Shown: positions 1-5,412 of the stretch, piece by piece
How positions within the stretch are numbered: position 1 is the stretch's first letter
How the letters are laid out: each line of letters opens with the position of its first letter
Source of the DNA: Microcystis aeruginosa W13-11
GTDB lineage: Bacteria; Cyanobacteriota; Cyanobacteriia; Cyanobacteriales; Microcystaceae
Assembly (NCBI GenBank): GCA_009995705.1
Contig: JAADBR010000196.1
Location: 1-8,816 of the forward strand
Direction of reading: 5' to 3'
DNA length: 8,816 nucleotides
Position numbers and translations under genes: made by a program
The notes under the pieces: model-generated
Told to the model about the DNA's origin: nothing
Databases searched by the model: none
What the model saw: only the letters and a program-made list of their open reading frames with translations

Positions 1-95
1 TATATACTCACTTCTCTGCGATGCAGTCGCACTCGCGGGAGCGCATTTTGTAGCTTGCTTAAAGCTTTGTTTCTGTCTGTATCACTTGTTACTTT

Positions 96-281
96 TTAAA
101 ATGAGAATTGCTGATTCTCTGCTACACTTTCCTTAGCAAAGAATATAGATGCTCCCCCCGCAAAGGGTTCACAATACTTATGGTGACTAGGAAGACAAGC
201 TAAGATTAGCTTACGGGCATAAAATTTACCGCCAGGATAACGAAAAGGAGAATTACTAAGTTTTTTAGCGATTTTGGACAT
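96..281 (-). pseudogene. D12-class (Dam-type) adenine DNA methylase, N-terminal fragment
   Basis: This 61-residue reading frame is the amino-terminal part of an N6-adenine DNA methyltransferase of the D12/Dam class, which normally has roughly 260-300 residues. Two family motifs are visible. Residues 12-19 (SPFRYPGGK region) form the SAM-binding FxxPGGK motif. Residues 37-47 (CEPFAGGASIF) form motif I, which contacts the methyl donor. The similarity stops just after 'KESVAENQ', and a different short tail leads to a stop. The catalytic DPPY motif and target-recognition part are absent, so it cannot be active. The start is the ATG at 279-281, preceded by a weak AAAGG. A neighbouring minus-strand frame stays open from the break to the window edge, but I do not recognise its product. 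The family call is firm; the break is either a deletion or an insertion of foreign DNA near position 118. Confidence 0.8.
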
Positions 282-346
282 TACCTTTGATTTTAGAGGC
301 TTTTCTTTGAGATTATTTTAACAAAATTACGATATTTTATCTAGGA

Positions 347-412
347 ATGTCAGAGAAGTTCGGTTTTACCGTGGATAACGTGGTAGCGAAGGCAAAAGCG
401 TTGTTAGGTTAA
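347..412 (+). pseudogene. tkt: Probable 3' tail of a transketolase gene
   Basis: Twenty-one codons (347-409) and a TAA encode a peptide ending EKFGFTVDNVVAKAKALLG. Transketolases end with a helix of this kind: E. coli TktA ends in EFGFTVDNVVAKAKELL (recalled from family knowledge). The same frame is open back only to a TGA at 308-310, and the residues just upstream do not look like transketolase. The rest of the gene (about 650 codons) is therefore missing here. An intrinsic terminator follows directly, as expected for a real gene end. I infer that this is a scrap left where a rearrangement joined foreign DNA, including the methylase stump, to the end of tkt or a tkt copy. A tiny chance match is possible, but the 17-residue agreement argues against it. 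Confidence 0.62.
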
Positions 413-432
413 TTAAAACTTTGGTTTTGTGG

Positions 433-459
433 AAAAAGCCCGCGCAAGCGGGTTTTTTT
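433..459 (+). terminator. Rho-independent terminator after the transketolase tail
   Basis: A CCCGC stem (439-443), a GCAA GNRA-type tetraloop (444-447) and the pairing GCGGG (448-452) are followed by seven T (453-459). Five A upstream can extend the stem against the T tract. This is a textbook intrinsic terminator for plus-strand transcription, placed 26 bp after the stop of the transketolase tail. The A-rich left flank could also let it work in the other direction. Confidence 0.85.
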
Positions 460-533
460 GTGTGGTTATAGGTCAACATAGTTTAGGCTTTAGGCTTAGT
501 TCATGTAAAAATATAAAGTAGGAAGAAGTACCG

Positions 534-605
534 TAGGTTGGGTTAAAACACGAAACCCAGCATAACCAACAGCTAAGACAGGAAAACCAACATAACCAAC
601 AGCTA
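534..605. repeat. Short palindrome plus a repeated 15-mer upstream of the kinase
   Basis: TGGGTT (539-544) and AACCCA (554-559) form a small hairpin of the GTAGGTTGGGTT type that is scattered through cyanobacterial genomes. Immediately downstream, CATAACCAACAGCTA occurs at 561-575 and again at 591-605, a 30-bp period. No clear promoter could be assigned in this leader. Confidence 0.5.
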
Positions 606-646
606 CTTTTTTAACGTCAAACCAACTACTTAAAGGAGTAAAAACC

Positions 647-2200
647 ATGAGTCTGTGTCTCAATCCTAATTGTTCCGCCGCCAATCCAGATGGCCATAAA
701 GTCTGTGAAAAGTGCGGCTCTAAATTGTTCTTACAAGAGCGTTATCAAGCAATTCAATTAATTGGTCAAGGAGGATTTGGTCGCACTTTTAAAGCGATAG
801 ATTACAGTAGGCCTTCTCGACCTTATTGTGTGATTAAACAGTTTTTTCCCTCGGCTCAAGGGACTGATACAATTGAGAAAGCCTCAGAATTATTTGAAAA
901 AGAAGCAATCCAATTAGAAAAATTAGGAAAACATCCCCAAATTCCTGAACTTTTCGCCTATCTCAATCATGATGATAACCGTCAATATTTAGTACAAGAA
1001 TATATTGAAGGACAAAACTTAGAACAAGAATTAAAAAGCCAAGGAGTATTTAATGAAGCCAAGATTAAGGCTTTATTAACAGATATTTTACCGGTTTTAG
1101 ATTTTGTCCATAGCCAAGGAGTAGTTCACCGAGATATTAAACCGGAAAATATTATTAGACGTAACTCAGACAAGAAAGCGGTTTTAGTGGATTTTGGCGC
1201 ATCTAAAGTTGTTATACCTCTTAACCGTTCTGTTACTGGTACGGTAATCGGTTCAGCGGAATATGTCGCACCAGAACAAGGCTTAGGTAAGGCGAACAAT
1301 CCTAGTGATTTGTATAGTCCAGGAGTCACTTGTATTTATTTGTTAACTCAGGTTTCACCTTTTGATTTATTTGATACCAGTGACCATGAATGGGTCTGGA
1401 GACAGTTATTAGTAAATAATAAGGTTCGGGATGATTTAGGGCGGATTCTTGATAAAATGATTGAGTTTGGGACAAGAAAGCGTTATCAGTCAGCGAGGGA
1501 GATTTTACAAGATTTGACGGGACAATCACCAGCAACTTCGATACAAACACCAGCAACTCCCCGTTATTCACCAACCCCAGCAACCCCAGTTATTCAAACA
1601 CCACCACCGCCTAAAGTTGCTGCTAATATTGTGCTTAAAAGTGCTAGGGGGGTTAACTATTCTCGATTACAGCAACTCCTAGCAGCGGGAAAGTGGAAAG
1701 AAGCAGACCAAGAAACAGGTAAAGTTATGCTTCATGCCGCATTAGGGGAAGACGAACGATTAGCTTCATGGCTGAGAGAAGGATGGGTGAGTACAGGTCA
1801 TATTGCCAATTTCCCCTGTGAAGATTTACGAACTATTGACCAATTATGGCTACACTACAGTAACGGTAAGTTTGGCTTCAGCGTCCAGAAAGAAATCTAT
1901 GAGAGTCTCGGTGGCACGACAGAGTATAATCAAAAAGTGTGGGGAAAGTTCGGCAATCGCGTCGGCTGGAGAAAAGGAGGTATATTTAAGGATTGGAGGT
2001 GGTTGTCCTACGGACAGTTAACTTTTAATTCAGCAGCCCCCAAAGCCCACCTACCGGGTTATATATTGTCAGCATCCCCCAAAACTCACCTACCGGGTTA
2101 TGGTGCTAATCCTGGCAAACATACTCCCGAATGGATGGCATTCGTTTGTGAGGCGTTAGGTAAAGCTATCTTCTCTCGCGCAAAGACTTGTAAGCTGTAG
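647..2200 (+). CDS. Zn-ribbon Ser/Thr protein kinase with C-terminal GUN4 domain
   Basis: This 517-residue protein has three parts. Residues 4-23 carry two Cys pairs (C4, C9, C20, C23), a zinc-ribbon motif seen in SpkB-like cyanobacterial kinases. Residues 33-290 are a Hanks-type kinase with the glycine loop GQGGFGRTF (40-48), lysine K64, probable helix-C glutamate E86, catalytic HRDIKPEN (161-168), DFG (182-184) and APE (208-210), so it looks active. A Thr/Pro-rich linker (about 293-328) leads to a GUN4 domain (333-517). In stand-alone GUN4 proteins this domain binds porphyrins and stimulates Mg-chelatase; linkage to a kinase suggests tetrapyrrole-sensing phosphorylation, which is inference. 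The GUN4 core is clear (FPCEDLRTIDQLW, NGKFGFSVQKEIY) but carries a 13-residue duplication near its end. AAGGAG (633-638) supports the start. No membrane segment is seen, so it is probably cytoplasmic. Confidence 0.93.
   Translation: MSLCLNPNCSAANPDGHKVCEKCGSKLFLQERYQAIQLIGQGGFGRTFKAIDYSRPSRPYCVIKQFFPSAQGTDTIEKASELFEKEAIQLEKLGKHPQIPELFAYLNHDDNRQYLVQEYIEGQNLEQELKSQGVFNEAKIKALLTDILPVLDFVHSQGVVHRDIKPENIIRRNSDKKAVLVDFGASKVVIPLNRSVTGTVIGSAEYVAPEQGLGKANNPSDLYSPGVTCIYLLTQVSPFDLFDTSDHEWVWRQLLVNNKVRDDLGRILDKMIEFGTRKRYQSAREILQDLTGQSPATSIQTPATPRYSPTPATPVIQTPPPPKVAANIVLKSARGVNYSRLQQLLAAGKWKEADQETGKVMLHAALGEDERLASWLREGWVSTGHIANFPCEDLRTIDQLWLHYSNGKFGFSVQKEIYESLGGTTEYNQKVWGKFGNRVGWRKGGIFKDWRWLSYGQLTFNSAAPKAHLPGYILSASPKTHLPGYGANPGKHTPEWMAFVCEALGKAIFSRAKTCKL
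2032..2109 (+). repeat. In-frame 39-bp tandem duplication inside the GUN4 coding region
   Basis: Positions 2032-2062 and 2071-2101 are near-identical 31-mers (about four differences), giving a 39-bp unit repeated twice. In protein the motif APKAHLPGY (464-472) is followed by SPKTHLPGY (477-485). GUN4 proteins normally have one such APKGHLP segment, in the loop preceding the C-terminal helix. The length is a multiple of three, so the frame is kept. Confidence 0.85.
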
Positions 2201-2241
2201 GATATAACGATCTCAGGTCTTTTGTTAAGGATAATTTTGGG
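2167..2241 (+). repeat. Direct repeat copy 1: 3' end of the kinase-GUN4 gene and trailer
   Basis: This 75-bp stretch covers the last 10 codons of the kinase-GUN4 gene, its TAG stop and about 40 bp of trailer, including TGTAGGATATAACGAT. It recurs with about 80-85% identity at 2950-3024 in the same orientation, with hicBA between the copies. Confidence 0.8.
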
Positions 2242-2335
2242 TACTTTTTTTACGAATTCATGGGCTTTTTCCCAATTTGTTCAGTTCTTAATCTATTAAT
2301 CAAAAAATTCGGTGAAAGAAAGGAGTATAAATTGG

Positions 2336-2620
2336 ATGCTTACCTACAAAGCAATGTATAAATTCCTGGCACAGGGAGTCCATGGAGAAGTCTTGGATTT
2401 CCCTGGCGTGATTTCCTGGGGAAATGATCTAGCAGCAGTACGCCGTTCCTTAGCCAGTGCGCTGGTGGACATGGCAGAAGTTAATTTATCTAGGGGGGAA
2501 TCTTTACCCTTGCCTAATGCGTTATTAACAGACCCAGAAGCGGATTTAGAAGAACCAATTTATCTAATCTTTTCTGCATCAACCCATGTCCAAATTGTAC
2601 CGACTTTGATAGCCTCGTGA
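2336..2620 (+). CDS. hicB: HicB-family antitoxin
   Basis: A 94-residue protein of the HicB family, the antitoxin of type II HicAB modules. The amino-terminal segment (KFLAQGVHGEVLDFPGVISWG, followed by a helix) matches the partial RNase H-like fold of HicB, which caps the HicA active site. The carboxy-terminal part, ending in strands about LEEPIYLIF, is short and shows no obvious DNA-binding domain. I chose the ATG at 2336 because AAGGAG (2320-2325) lies ten bases upstream; an in-frame GTG at 2312 would add eight residues ahead of that ribosome site. The stop overlaps the GTG start of hicA in a GTGA, so the two are translationally coupled. The gene order hicB then hicA is the reverse of the classical E. 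coli order but is frequent in cyanobacteria. Autorepression of a shared promoter in 2242-2319 is likely but not visible. Confidence 0.85.
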   Translation: MLTYKAMYKFLAQGVHGEVLDFPGVISWGNDLAAVRRSLASALVDMAEVNLSRGESLPLPNALLTDPEADLEEPIYLIFSASTHVQIVPTLIAS

Positions 2621-2802
2621 AGCGTCGAGATTTGTTGCGTTATCTCAGTCAACAGGGTTGTCAATTGGTACGAGAAGGAAGTGAACATTCCATCTGGGAA
2701 AATCCACTCAATGGTAGGCGCACAGCCATCCCTCGACATAGAGAAATTGTCGAGTTTACTGCTGTGAGAATTTTTCGTCAGTTGGACATACCAGAACCTT
2801 GA
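2617..2802 (+). CDS. hicA: HicA-family mRNA interferase toxin
   Basis: A 61-residue protein with the double-stranded RNA-binding-like fold of HicA (YcfA family), which cleaves mRNA and slows growth when HicB is lost. It opens with KRRDLLRYLSQQGCQLVREG, and the catalytic histidine is H24 in GSEHSIWENP. The later strand RRTAIPRH and the helix after it also follow the family pattern. Length is normal for the family (about 60-80). It starts with GTG at 2617, overlapping the hicB stop by four bases, so expression depends on hicB translation. No damage is seen, so both toxin and antitoxin appear intact. The pair lies between two direct repeats derived from the kinase-GUN4 gene end. Confidence 0.88.
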   Translation: MKRRDLLRYLSQQGCQLVREGSEHSIWENPLNGRRTAIPRHREIVEFTAVRIFRQLDIPEP

Positions 2803-2811
2803 CAACAAGGG

Positions 2812-2819
2812 GCGATCGC
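2812..2819. repeat. HIP1 octamer GCGATCGC
   Basis: GCGATCGC is the highly iterated palindrome 1 core, strongly over-represented in many cyanobacterial genomes. Here it sits at the start of the TPR scrap. Confidence 0.6.
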
Positions 2820-2931
2820 TGACTACAATCAAGCGATTCAAATCAAACCCGACTATGCTTATCAGCAGCCTCCAAGACTCACCTCCCTTGGGGGTAGGCC
2901 TGCTGTAGGAGGCAATTGTGCGGGTTATTAG
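2812..2931 (+). pseudogene. Scrap of a TPR-repeat gene
   Basis: Reading from 2812, the frame gives AIADYNQAIQIKPDYAY, the canonical second helix and turn of a tetratricopeptide repeat, then changes to unrelated residues and stops at TAG (2929-2931). Less than one 34-residue repeat is left, and there is no start codon or ribosome site. TPR arrays often follow kinase domains in cyanobacterial proteins, so this could come from a second kinase gene whose end is the downstream direct repeat. That link is inference. Confidence 0.55.
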
Positions 2932-2949
2932 GGGTTGTGGGATTTGGTG

Positions 2950-3024
2950 GTATCTTCTCTTGCACAAAGGCTTGTAGCCTGTAGGATATAACGATTTCAG
3001 GTCTTTTATCAAGTCTAATTTTAG
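2950..3024 (+). repeat. Direct repeat copy 2: vestigial GUN4 gene end
   Basis: Matches 2167-2241 in order and orientation. Translated in the equivalent frame it reads IFSCTKACSL then TAG, against IFSRAKTCKL then TAG in the intact gene, so the stop codon position is conserved. The trailer TGTAGGATATAACGAT is identical and the similarity fades near AATTTTAGG. Upstream codons do not resemble GUN4. It is therefore a remnant of a duplicated or recombined paralogue. Confidence 0.75.
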
Positions 3025-3086
3025 GAGTTTTGATCACGTAAACATCGCATTTTGCGGAACTCGATACCTGAGATGAATTATGAATT

Positions 3087-3347
3087 ATGAAAGAGATTCG
3101 ATTTAGCGATCATGGGAAATTTAAAATCGACATCCTTGCTAATCACGGGCTAAATATTTCTCCAGAATTTATTATTGATACGATTTGTAATCCTGATAAA
3201 ATAGAAATATTGCCAGAACCAAAGATAATCTTTCAAAGGAGATTAAATGAAAACTTAGTTCTACGAGTTATTTGTCGAGAATTCAGTGCTTTTATCCCGA
3301 TCATTACTTTATACCCTGGAAAGACAAGTAGATATGAAAAAGATTAA
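3087..3347 (+). CDS. DUF4258 protein, putative RelE-like toxin
   Basis: An 86-residue protein starting KEIRFSDHGKFKIDILANHG, the SxHAxxR-type opening of DUF4258, a family of small proteins often proposed as toxins with a RelE/BrnT-like fold. The middle helix (SPEFIIDTICNPDKI) and the late strands (LVLRVICREF, FIPIITLYPG) fit that fold. The stop overlaps the start of the next gene by 14 bases, the tight coupling usual for toxin-antitoxin modules. The ATG at 3087 is one of three closely spaced ATGs (3073, 3080, 3087), and only this one opens the long frame. The ribosome site is weak. A toxin role rests on family and context, not on visible catalytic residues. Confidence 0.75.
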   Translation: MKEIRFSDHGKFKIDILANHGLNISPEFIIDTICNPDKIEILPEPKIIFQRRLNENLVLRVICREFSAFIPIITLYPGKTSRYEKD

Positions 3348-3531
3348 ATACAGTAAAGATGTTGATACCCTGTTAATTGAGTTATCGGATAAACCTATCA
3401 GTTATGCAGAAGAAGATGGACAGGTTATCTTGCACTATTCTGATGACGATATGCTAGTTCTTATCGAAGTCTTAGACTTCCGACAATTTATTTCAGAAGA
3501 CACCACTGCTGAATTGGTATCAATCTCCTAG
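3334..3531 (+). CDS. DUF2283 protein, putative antitoxin partner
   Basis: A 65-residue DUF2283 protein: MKKIKYSKDVDTLLIELSDKPISYAEEDG is the diagnostic opening, followed by a strand-rich middle ending VLIEVLDFRQF. DUF2283 proteins are small and acidic, and are repeatedly encoded directly behind DUF4258 or similar toxins; the antitoxin role is inferred from that pairing. I start it at ATG 3334, inside the end of the upstream gene. An in-frame ATG at 3286 would add 16 residues that do not fit the family. The partner order (toxin first) differs from the antitoxin-first order of hicBA here. Confidence 0.78.
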   Translation: MKKIKYSKDVDTLLIELSDKPISYAEEDGQVILHYSDDDMLVLIEVLDFRQFISEDTTAELVSIS

Positions 3532-3551
3532 CTTCTGTTGGTTAGATATAT

Positions 3552-3593
3552 GGCAGAGCCTTAAATATTGTGTTTCAAGGCTCTGCCTTGAAA
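3552..3593 (+). terminator. Two mutually exclusive hairpins after the DUF4258/DUF2283 pair
   Basis: GGCAGAGCCTT (3552-3562) pairs perfectly over 11 bases with AAGGCTCTGCC (3577-3587). A second stem, TTTCAAGG (3573-3580) with CCTTGAAA (3586-3593), uses part of the same right arm, so both cannot form together. The position 20 bp after the stop suggests a terminator or transcript-end structure, but no T run follows. It may instead be a copy of a dispersed palindrome. Confidence 0.5.
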
Positions 3594-3610
3594 CAAGAGA
3601 TAATATAATT

Positions 3611-3677
3611 GGTGCGTTACGGCGGATTGTTAGTTTTGTTTTTTTGACCGAATTAGTAACCGCCTAACACACCCTAC
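3611..3677. mobile_element. MITE-like element, intact copy
   Basis: About 67 bp bounded by imperfect inverted repeats: GGTGCGTTACGGCGG (3611-3625) and CCGCCTAACACACC (3660-3673), with a T-rich centre containing GACCGAATTAGTAA. It encodes nothing. A second copy of the same element at 4447-5243 is split by an insertion sequence, which confirms the unit. Only such terminal repeats are visible, so movement in trans by an unrelated transposase is inferred. Confidence 0.65.
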
Positions 3678-3720
3678 ACTCGTCGGGGATCTAATTAATA
3701 ATTAAATTAAGGAGGAAAAA

Positions 3721-3969
3721 ATGAAAGCTTATGAATTTCAAACAACGATCAATAAAGGAATTGTAGAAATTCCATCAGATTATCTTAGAGATTTAGAAAA
3801 GGATCAAGATGTTCGGGTTATTCTTCTTACAGAAGATGGTGAAGCAAAGAAACAAAATGACACAGAAAAAATGAAAAGCAAACTCTCAGAATTTCTTTTA
3901 CTACCAGAATTAGAAGAAGATGAGATTTTGTTTGAACGGGATAAAGATACAGGTAGAGAGATTTTTTGA
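3721..3969 (+). CDS. AbrB/VapB-like antitoxin of a PIN-toxin module
   Basis: An 82-residue protein. The first half (KAYEFQTTINKGIVEIPSDYL, then DVRVILLTED) resembles the swapped-hairpin AbrB-type DNA-binding fold of VapB-like antitoxins. The second half is acidic and helical (FLLLPELEEDEILFERD), the usual toxin-wrapping tail. A strong TAAGGAGG (3708-3715) precedes the ATG. Its TGA overlaps the ATG of the PIN gene by one base (TGATG), so the pair is coupled. Such antitoxins usually repress their own promoter; the AT-rich stretch 3690-3707 is the only candidate region. The antitoxin looks complete although its toxin is interrupted. Confidence 0.75.
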   Translation: MKAYEFQTTINKGIVEIPSDYLRDLEKDQDVRVILLTEDGEAKKQNDTEKMKSKLSEFLLLPELEEDEILFERDKDTGREIF

Positions 3970-4415
3970 TGAATTATTTATTAGATACCTGTGTTCTTTC
4001 AGAATATATTAAGAAAACCCCAAATATACAGGTTATTCAGTGGGTAGATGAACAAAGTGAAGCGAGTTTATTTATTAGTGTTTTAACTTTAGCTGAACTC
4101 AAAAAAGGAATCATCAAAATAAAATAATCTCAACCATCTCGTTATCGTAAGCTAGAACATTGGTTAAATCAAATAAAACAAAGATTTGCTATCAGAATTT
4201 TACCATTGAGCAACAATATACTTGATATTTGGGCAAAACATTGTGGTGAATCTGAAGCAACCGGTAGAAAATTACCGATTATCGATAGCTTAATAGCAGC
4301 CACAGCTTACCAATATAATTTGGTTATTGTCACCCGTAATATTAAAGATTTTAATTTCACCTCAACCAAGGTTTTTAGTCCTTGGGAATCCCTCACAAAA
4401 AATGGCGAAAATTAA
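3969..4415 (+). pseudogene. VapC/FitB-type PIN-domain RNase toxin interrupted by one TAA
   Basis: The frame from ATG 3969 to the stop at 4413-4415 spans 148 codons, normal for a PIN toxin, with a single TAA at 4125-4127 (position 53). Both halves are in the same frame with no indel. PIN acidic residues are visible: D6 in LLDTC, E43 in TLAELKKG, D106 in IIDSLIAATA, and D127 in TRNIKDF. Residues on both sides of the stop (KGIIKIK / SQPSRYRKLEHWL) fit the family, where a sense codon such as CAA would be expected, so one C-to-T change explains it. The first part alone lacks half of the active site. It is probably inactivated, unless the stop is read through. Confidence 0.82.
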
Positions 4416-4446
4416 CTCTTTTTAATGTAGGTATCTTGCTGATTTT

Positions 4447-4464
4447 GGTGCGTTACGGCGGATT
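4447..4464. repeat. Left half of a MITE split by the insertion sequence
   Basis: GGTGCGTTACGGCGGATT is identical to the left end of the intact copy at 3611-3628. Its last three bases, ATT (4462-4464), are the target duplication of the adjacent IS. Confidence 0.75.
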
Positions 4465-4494
4465 AGAACTCTTGCATAAGTCTAGAAAAAATAG

Positions 4495-4500
4495 GATAAA
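4495..4500 (+). promoter_or_regulatory. Possible IS promoter (-10 box)
   Basis: TTGCAT (4472-4477), lying within the left inverted repeat, is 17 bp from GATAAA (4495-4500), which matches four of six -10 consensus bases. It lies 25 bp before the transposase start. This is a weak prediction. Confidence 0.25.
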
Positions 4501-4525
4501 ATAGTCCAAGAGTTAAGATTGAAAG

Positions 4526-5160
4526 ATGACTTACGAACAAGTAAAAACTTTAAAGCCAACAGAGTTCAAACGTTTGTGTGGCCTGTATCCAGATACATTT
4601 AAGGATATGGTAACAGTCCTAAAGGCAGAAAAAGTTTGGCAAAAAAAGACAGGTAGACCTAGCAAATTGAGTACGGAAGACCAACTACTAATAACATTAG
4701 AATATTGGCGAGAATATCGCACCTATTTTCATCTGGGAAATAGTTGGGATGTTAACGAATCAACGGTGTATAGAATTGTTAGGAAAGTAGAGAATATTCT
4801 CATCAAATCAGGTCTGTTTAATCTACCAGAAAAAAAGCCCTATTAGAAAGTAATAGTGAAATAGAAGTAATAGTGGTGGATGTGTCAGAACAGGAGATAG
4901 AAAGACCCAAAAAAAAAGAAATCATACTATAGTGGCAAGCAGGGATACCACACATTAAAGTCGCAAGTCGTTGCCGATCAAAAAAGCGAGCAGGTAATCT
5001 GTGTCCGTTGTGAGAAAGGAAGATTCCATGATTTTCGACTGTGGAAAGAGAGCAAAATAAGGTTAAATAAGGAAATAGAAATATTAGGGGATAAAGGCTA
5101 TCAAGGAATTCAGAAAATCCATCAAAACAGTCAAATTCCGAACTTCGTTACCGACAAAAG
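4526..5160 (+). pseudogene. IS5-like (DDE_Tnp_4) transposase, frameshifted and C-terminally deleted
   Basis: The first frame gives 106 residues with the helix-turn-helix part typical of cyanobacterial IS5-group transposases (LSTEDQLLITLEYWREYRT, ESTVYRIVRKVE). At a run of seven A followed by G (4830-4837) the coding moves to the -1 frame (KALLESNSEIEVIVVDVSEQEIERP), which carries the first catalytic Asp (VVDV). That switch may be the programmed slip of this IS group. A second change at a run of nine A (4909-4917) needs a loss of two bases or gain of one, and looks like damage. The frame then continues as KSYYSGKQGYH to GDKGYQG, with the second Asp. It ends near NSQIP; the expected remainder with the catalytic Glu (about 80 codons) is missing. 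No active enzyme can result. Confidence 0.85.
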
Positions 5161-5191
5161 GATATATCTTGATTACTTTTGCAAGAGATCT

Positions 5192-5243
5192 ATTGTTGAT
5201 TTTGGTTTTTTGACCAAATTAGTAACCGCCTAACGCACCCTAC
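5192..5243. repeat. Right half of the split MITE
   Basis: Starts with ATT (target duplication) and continues GTTGATTTTGG to CCGCCTAACGCACC (5226-5239), closely matching 3626-3677 of the intact copy. Between 5251 and 5412 I see no gene, only AT-rich sequence. Confidence 0.72.
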
Positions 5244-5412
5244 ACTCTGAAGACCGCTTTAAGACAGAGCCTTAGAAAAAGAGACTCTGGAGTTCTTGAC
5301 AGGATCGCCTTAGTATGCAGCGGCTTAAAAAGATTGTGTTCTGCACCAACAAAGACAAGATTAACTTATCTCTAGTGCAGTCAAACCCGATCACCCAAAG
5401 CCATCAAAAGTA

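Larger units (their letters stand above)
4465..5191 (+). mobile_element. IS5-like insertion sequence, internally deleted, 727 bp
   Basis: The left end (4465-4481) and the reverse complement of the right end (5175-5191) match at 15 of 17 bases around CTCTTGCA, so both terminal inverted repeats are present. ATT occurs directly outside each end (4462-4464 and 5192-5194), a 3-bp target duplication. Removing the IS with one ATT restores the MITE seen intact at 3611-3677. The transposase frame inside is truncated and frameshifted, so the element cannot move itself, but its ends might be mobilised by a related full-length copy. Confidence 0.88.

Noticed and set aside
496..684. Minus-strand 62-codon frame upstream of the kinase
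   Set aside because: It is built from the repeated CATAACCAACAGCTA units read backwards (VGYVGFPVLAVGYAGF) and overlaps the well-supported kinase start.
1126..1583. Minus-strand frames inside the kinase gene
   Set aside because: They are opposite-strand shadows of clear kinase motifs and show no family features.
1803..2021. Plus-strand alternative frame within the GUN4 region
   Set aside because: It overlaps the conserved GUN4 core in another frame and is not protein-like.
2560..3012. 150-codon minus-strand frame opposite hicA and the TPR scrap
   Set aside because: It runs antisense to hicA, which has clear family motifs, and crosses the repeat; its translation shows no recognisable domain.
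2812..3024. CRISPR array or regularly spaced repeats
   Set aside because: The window has no run of equal-length repeats with unique spacers; all repeats are pairs or dispersed palindromes.
4206..4415. Separate 69-residue gene starting after the vapC stop
   Set aside because: It is in the same frame as the first half and begins at a TTG in mid-domain without a ribosome site, so it is the second half of the interrupted PIN gene.
4531..4722. Minus-strand frame in the IS
   Set aside because: Antisense shadow of the transposase helix-turn-helix part.
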